From the NCBI GenBank assembly GCA_946902985.2, contig OX336388.2, forward strand, positions 1,700,319,978 to 1,700,383,977: 64,000 bases of DNA, read 5' to 3'. Under the pieces are notes generated by a model, which did no database searches, was not told the DNA's origin, and saw nothing but the letters and a program-made list of their open reading frames with translations. Shown one piece after another: positions 57,039 through 64,000 of this stretch (within the stretch, counting starts at the first letter, position 1; the number at the start of each line of letters is the position of its first letter). Source of the stretch: Meconema thalassinum. Its lineage: Eukaryota > Arthropoda > Insecta > Orthoptera > Tettigoniidae. Made by a program: the position numbers and the translations under genes.

Positions 57039-60000
57039 GTAAGTAGGGTTATTTTAAAAATCGCTCAACTTATTTAATGCACATTGTGTCACCCGTTATG
57101 TTTCACTTATGTTTATTTAACCGGCCGCGGTGGCCGAGAGTGCTAAAGCGCTACCTCGTGCCTCGCTGGCATCGGGAGAGCGTGAGTTCCAATCCCACCT
57201 CGGCTGCCCTGAAAATGGTTTTCGTGGTTTCCCATTTTCACCACCAGGCAAATGCCGGGACGGTTCCTTTCAATAGGTCCACGGCCCATTTCCTTCCAAT
57301 ATCCCTTCCCTGACCCGTCCTGAAAAGAAAAGTACATGGCCATTGGCTGCATTAAAAAAAAGTTTATTTATGTTTGCATTTGTAATTTAGATGAGAATTG
57401 AGAAGGTAGCGACCGTGGGCATAAGTTAGGACCATCCCGGCATTTGCCAGGGGTAGAATTTGGAAGCCACAGAAAACCACTTCCAGGATGGCTAAGAAGG
57501 GAATCAATCTCATCTCTTCTCAGTTTTATGTTTAGGTTCCTATCCACTGATTATTTCCATTAACAAGACTTCTTGTATTTCAGGAGAGAGCATGGCTTGG
57601 AGTCGCATCCAATTTTGCAGCTCAGACTGCTACGCCTCGAAGTGTAGAATCTCTCCGACAGAAATGGGACACGTTGCGGAGTCAGGGGAGGAAATATTAC
57701 CATAAGAAAATAATTACTGTGAGATATCCACCCACAGGTTAGATAGGCTTAATTACAGTAGGCCTACTTTATTTGTAATAATGTTTGTTTACTGATTAGC
57801 AGAACCTATGGAAATCATAAAAATACGGTGACTCAATTCATCACATTTTAAAGATGTATTCTGCAATGAAACCTAATATTTTATCATAGCACAGTGGCTA
57901 TGTAGGCTTAAAAAAATGGTTTGGTGTGAATATCAGTACAGTAAAACTGTACACCAGGAATGTTATGAAAGATAGATATTTAAAATTCCCACTTGGTTGG
58001 GAAATATGTGTGAAAACATGCTTCTTTGGCTTTCATTTCAGTTCTGCTTCAGTTACATTGATACCGGCTCTCGTTGTTATTCAATTTAATTATTTGTAAA
58101 GTATCGTGATGTATACTGGCCAGTGATGAGAGAAACATACATCCATGCTACAGGGTAGATTTGAACTGGCTTTCTTTTTCGGCACCAGACACTTCCACAT
58201 CAGCAGAGGCGTAGCGCTATAATACGCCGATACGCCGGGCGTTCCCTGATTTAAAAATTAGAATGTGTATTCATCAAAGAGTAAAATATAACATCGTTTT
58301 TAATTTATATAAATGCGGCGATGGCATATTACATGGCGCTTAGTTATTTTATTTCCGCACCCACCATATAACTAGTCTTAGCCCAGCCGCGGTCCACTGC
58401 TGTGCTTTGCTTTTCTTGTACGCCAGAACTTCTTGGCGTCAAGAGCTATGTACCACCCCGGCCAGGCCACGGATCAGCGCATGCGCGAGTTCATTCTTGC
58501 TTCTCGGAAGGAAAGTGCTTCCGTACGCCGGCGTTTGGCTGGCGTAAACCACAGATTACGTACTACACCGATGGTGCCAAATAAATCCTATCTGGTTGAC
58601 ACCCACTGGCGTAAACTTTGTATGATCAGATGATCACTGTTCTGTTAACTCAATGGCCCAATCGCTGCGCTAGTGCTAGTTCGAACTGTAAAGTGTAGTT
58701 AATTTTAATTGTGCGTGAGTGTGTTTAATGCTGCCAATATGACTGAAGTAAGTTCACAGGACTCGAATATTATTAATTTTCTAAAGGCAACTCCTTTGAG
58801 CACTTTATCATATGAACAGTGATGTGAATTAAAAACAAAAAGACCAAAGCCAAATTTATCAATTAAAGAAGCTGGTAAAAATCGCACACGGAGTTTTCAG
58901 TTTTCTTGGTATGACAGGTTATCCTGGCTAACTGGGCCGAAAGATACTGAATGGTGCAACAGAAGGAATTTCGGACCTGAATAATTCAATTAACAGAGCT
59001 GTAAAACACCAGTCTTCAAAATACCATTTGTTACATTGTGAAGCATACCATCTGCTAGGTAAAACTCGCATTGAGCATGCATTTTCTGAAGTTGCTCGAC
59101 TACAAGCAGTAAAACATAATGAGATCGTGTCTTCAAACAGGCAGTATGCGCGACGACTCATTCAATCTGTAGTATTTCTCAGTACACAAGAACTAGCCTT
59201 CCGAGGGCATAGAGAAGATGAAAGTTTTATTAACAAGGGTAATTATTTGCAATTGTTGAATCTGCTCGCTCAAAATGAATCGATAGTTAGAGACCATTTA
59301 CAGTCATCATCATTATTAAAAGGAACATCTCCAGACATTCAAAATGACTTGATAGAAGTTAAAACAATTGCATTAAATGAAAAAATCAAATCAGAAATAA
59401 ATGAATCCCCCCTTTCTATCCATACAAGCGGATGAGACTTTAGACGTGTCATGTAAGAGCCAGATGAGCATAATATTTAGATATTGTGTGGATGATAGAA
59501 TAGAGGAGAGATTCGTCGGCTTTTATGACGTTTCCAAGAATAAAACAGCTGCGGGATTGTCAGAAATCGTGCACAGAGTTTTACTTGACTGGGAAGTAAA
59601 TGGAGAAAAAGGCGTAAGCCAGACATACGATGGCGCAGCTGTAATGGCAGGCAGATAAGGAGGAGTTCAAAAGCTAATGAAACAGTTTTGCCCATATGCT
59701 CTTTTCGTCCATTGTTACGCCCACCAATTAAATTTGGTACTCCTGTATGGCTCAAAAACAATAAATCAGGTTCGTTTGTTTGTCTGTACCTTGACTGCTT
59801 TTCACAGTTTTTTCAGCAAATCTTCTAAAAGGACAGTTTTGTTGACCAAAAGAGGATTTAAGCTTCCACGAGCAAGCAATACGAGATGGAATTTTCATTC
59901 GAGGGCAGTTTTCACCATTATTAAACATTTCCAAGAATTGTAATGTATTTTGATGAAATTATTTATGATGAAAATAGTGAATGGGATGACGATTCTGTGA

Positions 60001-63000
60001 ACTGTGCCATTGGTCTCAAATAACATATGGATGACCCAATCTTTGTATATTACCTATGTGTATTCGAAGCTTGTTTCTTTTACACTGATCATATTTTCAA
60101 ATTGTTACAATCATCGACAGTGAGTATTGTAACTTGCCATAATGAGAAAGCGGCTGTCGTCAAAAGCATAGAAAACTTAAGAAATGAAGATCTCACTGAC
60201 ATACGCGTTCAAAAAAAGCATCCAGATGAATGAAAACGTAATGTATGATGGCAATCAAAAGAACACTTTGAGAGTGCTGTCTTTTGGAATAGTAGATTCA
60301 CTAACAGCTCAAATGAAAAGTAGATTTGAAGATCGCACTCATCTAAATTTCATAGAGTTAGTACAAGAAAATGAAGTTTAAAAATACCCCGAAACATTCC
60401 CCCAGAGCAAATTAGATTTTTTGGTAAAACAGTATCCATTCTTTAATGTTAACCTCTGTCTGTTAGGTATTCAGCCCGAAGGCTGGTTGGATCCTCAAAA
60501 AGTACCGCCATTACATTATGTGAGTCGATACCCACAAAAACCCAAGGCAGCGCTATTTTGAGGCGTTCTAGGCAAGAAGAGGAGTGAGGTAGTTTGCCAT
60601 TGCTTTCCTCACTGAGTCAGAACAGTAGTCCTAACCCTATGAGTAGAACCTTTCACAGCATTCACAGGCACTGACTGTGCCCCGAATGCCATTACTAAGC
60701 ACCACCCATACCCCAGTAGCTTCCATATAATCACAGCCATGAGTGAGTCTGAGACATCGGTGAAAAGCCACCTTTTACTCTAGCCTGTGCCAACTGACAA
60801 ATGCAAATGTACTGTATTCATCAAGAGATGGCAAACAGGCCATAATGTTAACCAATTACTATAAATGAACTTCACATTGTTTATCCAGATCAGACAAAGC
60901 ATTTAGCTCTAAAAGATCTTTTAAAATATTTTGTTACGAACGGTCTTGACTCCATCTATCAGGAAGTAACTAAACTACTACGCTTTGTACTGACTATTCC
61001 AACTACTACAGCTATCGGTGGCGTAGTTGGTGGCATGCTGAGCTTCTATGCCCAAGATAGCGGGTTCAAACCCGGCCGAAGCCGTCGGATTTTTTAAGAG
61101 CGTTAAAAATCCCTCAGTATGCCTTCGTTCGGAAGGGAAGTAAAGCCGGCGGTCGCATGTCATAGATTTATGGCATGTTAAAGAACCTTCCACTAATTAC
61201 ACCTGTGTGAAGCTAAATTGGATAGGTTAAGAATGTAAACAACGCTCTTAGGTTTCTACGTTCGTTGCCAAGAGCCGACTGCGGTGGCGTCTAGTAGCTA
61301 AGTTCTGAACTTGGCCTAGTAGTCGTTGACGGTGGCGCTTGGCGACAAAAGTAGGAACTATTTGAAAAATTCTAAGTTGCAGTCTGTACTTAAATAAAAA
61401 AACAGATAACACACACTAATACAGTCATCACAATTAACACCGGTTATCAGACAGATTCTACACACACCCAAAGTACACGGGGCTACATGATCGCGTTGTC
61501 GCAGCCCCTAAACTTAAGAACCAACCAACAAACTACTACAGCTAGTAGTAAACGCAGCATGAGCACGCTGAAAAGAATTAAAACCTACCTTAGAAATTCT
61601 ATGAGCAATAGTCGCTTGTCGTGTATAATTCATTGGCTATTGAAAAAAAAAAAAAAAAAAGGTGAGCTTTCATCAGAGCCCGCATTTCTTGAACACATCA
61701 TAGACGTTTTCGCAGAAAATAAGAAAAGACGAATGGAGCTTAAGCACAAGACTGTGTGAGGTATGTGACAGTATCCTTCATATTAGCTTTTTGATTTGTT
61801 CCTTAGTTTAACTGTCGTTTAAAACTTTGGCGTCCCCAGCTCAAAAGTTCACGCTACGCCACTGCGACATCAGTATGTACCTCAGCACATACTCCAGTTG
61901 TAACACACTCACCAATATTGCTATTGACACTTTTCAGTTCATCAACACAATAGCCTATGATCCCAACTACTGGGACATGCAAAAAAAAATAACCTGGAAG
62001 AAATTACATGTCATTGAAATGTATATTTTTTTTGCCTGCCCCAGTAGTTGCCATTAATGCTACCCGAGTAGGAAGAGCCATAATTAATTAAATACACAGC
62101 ATTAGGAATTGCACCTGAGGCAAACATAGTTTTAAAACGTGTTAATTTCAAAAGCAAATCTTTTCGGCTTTAATTTTCTTGCAGAACACATCCTTACAAG
62201 GTGGCAAATTACTTTAGTTACATCTTGTATATTTTTAAGCTCATGGTACATTGGTTTTACAACACTTCGAACATTGATGTATGGTTTGTCACTCTATATA
62301 TAGGTGGTGGTGGTCATTCCCCTCATCGCGTGAATGAAATCTTCGAGAAGGTGCTGGTCATGATAGGCACCACAGATGCTCAAGTTGGAGCTCCCCCGAA
62401 CTTTGATTCTGACAGTAGGTATCGTACCTGTCTTGGTATGTCAAGTTATTTTCATTGAAATACAGTGGGGCCTACAGTGATGAATGTAATTTCATTATTT
62501 CAGGCCCATTGTGTCCCGACACAATATATATACCAGCCTCGTTGGAATCGCCTTCTTCTTCGGCACCAGGCACTTATACATCTGTATGTCTCTCGGCACC
62601 TACTCCAGTGTTAACACCCTCACCAACTCCCAGTTGCAGTAACGCAACACTAGTGTGTCCGACAGAGATCCGTGCTGGAAATTCCGGAAGTGATGGGGAA
62701 GATTGGCTACAGAACACTCCCCAAGTTATTCGGAGACCCATGCACGCCGCTCTGCGATCCAGAAGGAAAAGTATGTAACCATATTCATATTAAGGACTAT
62801 GAATCTGAATCGTCCTTAAGTGCCCCTACAAGGATGTTCTATTACTTTTTATTTCTTCCAGGACCTATTCAAGAAACGTGGGATGTAAAACTCCAACGAG
62901 AGAACTACGAATATGCAGCAAAAGAGCGGGAGCTTAATGCTGCCTCTTCAGCAAAAATCAGAGACTTTGAAGAGGAAGCCGCTCGTTTAAAAGTGGAATG

Positions 63001-63073
63001 CCACGCTGTGGAACTGAAAATACTTGCCACGAAGCTAGAGCAGCTGCAGAACCAACAGCCAACTGCACCATGA
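56909..63073 (+). CDS. Myb/SANT-like DNA-binding protein, five exons
   Basis: Coding exons are 56909-57038, 57584-57737, 62304-62414, 62504-62770 and 62862-63073. Phases join consistently (0,1,1,1) and give about 290 residues. Residues about 10-90 form a Myb/SANT-like (zeste/MSANTD-type) trihelix: YSVAEIQTLL, IIENKRTDAVSI, then W47 in ERAWLGVASNF and W71 in LRQKWDTLRSQGRKYY. The middle is Ser/Pro/Thr-rich and low-complexity. Residues about 225-285 are a charged coiled coil likely used for self-association. Such proteins usually act in the nucleus. Exon 1 needs one fewer A in its A9 run. It could be a host gene or a domesticated Harbinger-type Myb protein. Confidence 0.75.
57120..57361 (+). 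mobile_element. SINE with Leu/Ser-type tRNA head, in intron 1
   Basis: 9-bp direct repeats GTTTATTTA lie at 57111-57119 and 57362-57370. The head CCGCGGTGGCCGAGAGTGC with a long variable arm and B-box-like GAGTTCCAATCCC suggests a class II tRNA origin. The body shares GGTTTCCCATTTTCACC and GGCAAATGCCGGGACGG with family E. It ends in an A run. Confidence 0.9.
57403..57535 (-). mobile_element. SINE body fragment in intron 1
   Basis: The complement of the family E-type body: CATCCCGGCATTTGCC, GAAGCCACAGAAAACCACTT and GGATGGCTAAGAAGGGAATC. Head and tail are not complete. Confidence 0.65.
57584..57737 (+). CDS. Exon 2 (C-terminal half of Myb/SANT domain)
   Basis: The acceptor is TTGTATTTCAG, and the exon starts GAGAGAGCATGG. 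It codes for ERAWLGVASNF and LRQKWDTLRS and ends YPPT plus one base before GTTAGA (57738). Confidence 0.75.
58150..58203 (+). pseudogene. Left part of a decayed duplicate of exon 4
   Basis: TTTTTCGGCACCAGACACTT and ACATCAG match exon 4 text at 62550-62587 (TCTTCGGCACCAGGCACTT). The reading frame is the same and open across the match (SAPDTSTS versus SAPGTYTS). The hAT element starts directly after. Confidence 0.7.
60455..60842 (-). mobile_element. Retroposon sharing a 3' end with the 5S-derived SINE
   Basis: 11-bp direct repeats TAATGTTAACC lie at 60444-60454 and 60843-60853. Its left end TATTCAGCCCGAAGGCTGG is the complement of the 3' end of the SINE at 48538-48762. I recognise no head; the right end starts (minus) TGGCCTGTTTGCCATC. 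Confidence 0.8.
61015..61530 (+). mobile_element. Full-length SINE family D with shared 3' tail
   Basis: 14-bp direct repeats AACTACTACAGCTA lie at 61001-61014 and 61531-61544. The head (61016-61083) has GGTGGCGTAGTTGGTGGC and GGGTTCAAACCC. The D body follows, then the tail AAAGTACACGGGGCTACATG and GTTGTCGCAGCCCCTAAAC, ending AACCAACC. It inserted in the hAT dimerisation region. It shows D body and C tail to be one element. Confidence 0.9.
61874..61930 (+). pseudogene. Right part of the decayed exon 4 duplicate
   Basis: TATGTACCTCAGCACATACT and CCAGTTGTAACACACTCACC match exon 4 at 62588-62629 (TATGTCTCTCGGCACCTACT). Joined to 58150-58203 across the hAT it stays in frame (VCTSAHTPVVTHSP versus VCLSAPTPVLTPSP). 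Homology fades beyond this. Confidence 0.7.
62304..62414 (+). CDS. Exon 3
   Basis: The acceptor ATATATAG is at 62303 and the donor GTAGGT at 62415. It codes for a Gly/His start (GGGGHSPHRVNEIFEKVLVM) and an APPNFDSD end. Phase 1 is kept at both ends. Confidence 0.7.
62504..62770 (+). CDS. Exon 4 (Ser/Pro/Thr-rich)
   Basis: The acceptor TTATTTCAG and the donor GTATGT at 62771 are canonical. It codes for a low-complexity segment (SPSSSAPGTYTSV, LTPSPTPSCS) and an RRPMHAALRSRRK end. A decayed duplicate lies in intron 2. Confidence 0.75.
62862..63073 (+). CDS. Exon 5 (coiled coil and stop)
   Basis: The acceptor TTTCTTCCAG is at 62861. It codes for PIQETWDVKLQRENYEYAAK, then RLKVECHAVELKILATKLEQ, and ends in QQPTAP with TGA at 63071-63073. 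It is Glu/Ala/Leu-rich and helical. Confidence 0.75.
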
Positions 63074-63084
63074 ATGTGTGTCAT

Positions 63085-63430
63085 TCTCACTTGCTGTAGT
63101 TGTTTGAATCTTCAGTCTTTCGGCTTATTAGATACAGCACTCCATGCTTCCCTGCCCTGAGCTAATCGTTTCATCTCTATATACTTATCACACCCTACAT
63201 CAGAGGCAATCTGTTTAACATACGCCAAGCTTGGTCTACCACTACAGTTCCTATCCTCGACCCTTCCTTCCATAACTTAGTTTTTCCTGGGTTTCTTAGT
63301 ATGTGTCCTACCAATCTATCTCTTCCCTTCATTAGCAGTCGCCAGATACATATCTCCTCTCCCACTCGTCTTGATACCTATTCATTCGTAATCCTATCTA
63401 CCCATATGATTTTCATCATTCTCCTATAGT
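63085..63430 (-). pseudogene. LINE RT C-terminal fragment downstream of the gene
   Basis: On minus the frames give MKIIWVDRITNE, VSRRVGEEIYIWRLLMKGRD, RLVGHILRNPGK and later WRMLNRLPL-like text, a common tail of insect LINE polymerases. Stops are present. If the gene's 3' UTR is long, it would contain this fragment in antisense. Confidence 0.55.
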
Positions 63431-64000
63431 TTTTTCTCACGTAAAAGAATTTTGACATACAACATTGTTTGGCAATATATTTTTCGGTAATTTTATCTTT
63501 CCTTTCTTGACACAGATTTCGACCTATTAAGACTCAATGATATTTCAACAAGAATGGTGTTTTTATTAATAATAACTCGACGACCTGAAGAATGCAAGTG
63601 ACAGAATAATGATTCAGGTTCAATGACGGAACAGTAATGTTCTTGTATGTTGGCCTAGTAATTCGTTGTGCTTCTTTTAATAAATGTTCTACTTTCTATT
63701 GATGCTTTTTCATTGCAGTTCCAAGTGAGAATTTCAACAAGATTGAAATGTATTTGTAATTTTAATTTATTTGTTATTGTTTAATAAAATAGTTGGAGCT
63801 GTAGCTTTGAAAGTTGGCATTATTTCTGTTCTCTCATACGAGTTTTGAAATCCGACTTCTTTTACTATCACTGTCGTAGCTTTCTTCGAAATATTAAGCA
63901 ATTCGTGCAGGTTCCATTGTCATACTGAGAACCTCTTTAATTGAAGGGACGTAACCTTGTTTGTAAATACCTACGGTAAGTGATATGATAGGCTAAATTG
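63431..64000. other. No gene recognised
   Basis: This is an AT-rich downstream region with the two candidate poly(A) signals noted separately. Nothing else was recognised. Confidence 0.3.
63679..63788 (+). terminator. Candidate polyadenylation signals
   Basis: AATAAA at 63679-63684 and again at 63783-63788 could end transcripts of the Myb/SANT gene. In AT-rich sequence these are weak evidence. Confidence 0.25.

Larger units (their letters stand above)
58739..61759 (+). pseudogene. hAT transposase (ZMYM1-like), disrupted
   Basis: After an ATG at 58739 comes a segment with RSFQFSWYDRLSWLTG (58890-58940). Then KHNEIVSSNRQYARRLIQ with FLSTQELAFRGH (59110-59210), IQNDLIEVK (59338-59365), and SIQADETLDVSCKSQMS (59420-59470). 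Next comes CYAHQLNLVLLYGS (59710-59760) and a C-terminal dimerisation region, LLRFVLTIPTTTA (about 60978-61014) plus KRSMSTLKRIKTYLRNSMS, after the SINE (61550-61610). Catalytic-domain motifs (ADET, H-x-NLV) are recognisable. Stops, frameshifts and two insertions inactivate it. Confidence 0.85.
58204..61865 (+). mobile_element. ZMYM1-like hAT transposon, 3.66 kb, with nested insertions
   Basis: The ends are CAGAGGCGTAGCG (left) and CGCTACGCCACTG (right). The flanks CACATCAG (58196-58203) and GACATCAG (61866-61873) are an 8-bp duplication with one mismatch, supported by the exon 4 duplicate it splits. TGGCGTAAA/ACGCC motifs cluster near the left end (58430-58620). It carries retroposons at 60455-60842 and 61015-61530. 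Confidence 0.85.

Overview
The window looks like a repeat-dense intergenic and intronic stretch of a large arthropod genome, probably an insect with a big genome. Coding signal is almost all retrotransposon or transposase debris. There are many tRNA-headed SINEs, LINEs of several clades, hAT-type DNA elements, a Helitron remnant and a very large LTR element. One spliced gene with canonical GT/AG introns shows that this is a eukaryote. No operons, CRISPR arrays or bacterial-type genes are present. I cannot name the species.

Layout. 0.5-2.9 kb: decayed LINE (+) with a SINE nested in it. 3.6-6.8 kb: almost complete Jockey/CR1-like LINE (-). 8.5-9.2 kb: two SINEs. 9.2-12.3 kb: RTE-like LINE (+), frameshifted. 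12.5-14.7 kb: older LINE remnant (-) split by an 852-bp hAT-like element. 16.2-16.5 kb: two adjacent small inverted-repeat elements. 17.5-18.2 kb: C-terminal piece of an R2-type LINE (-). 18.7-20.0 kb and 20.2-22.4 kb: degenerate tandem repeats, the second split by a hAT-like element. 23.1-28.4 kb: Tx1-like LINE (-) with two long uninterrupted ORFs. 28.5-30.0 kb: an inverted pair of SINEs.

30.2-41.7 kb is a clear nest. A SINE with 15-bp target duplications is split by an 11-kb LTR element with 4-bp target duplications, LTRs of about 3.9 kb and an interior that encodes only a (broken) gag. 42-45.7 kb: more SINE copies, a tandemly duplicated Helitron helicase end cut by a SINE, a hAT-like element inside a SINE, and a LINE end. 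47-55.5 kb: SINEs, an R1-like LINE end, a 5S-rRNA-derived SINE, and a retroposed inverted minisatellite.

56.9-63.1 kb (+) holds the one convincing host gene. It has five exons encoding a roughly 290-residue Myb/SANT-like DNA-binding protein with a C-terminal coiled coil. Its first coding exon carries a one-base homopolymer frameshift. Its long second intron contains a decayed duplicate of exon 4, which a ZMYM1-like hAT transposon has split. That hAT in turn carries two retroposon insertions.

The genes do not form a pathway. What ties the window together is layered insertion, and target-site duplications let the order of events be read at about a dozen junctions. Several SINE families with different tRNA-like heads also share one 3' domain, so they may use a common LINE machinery. 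That last point is inference.
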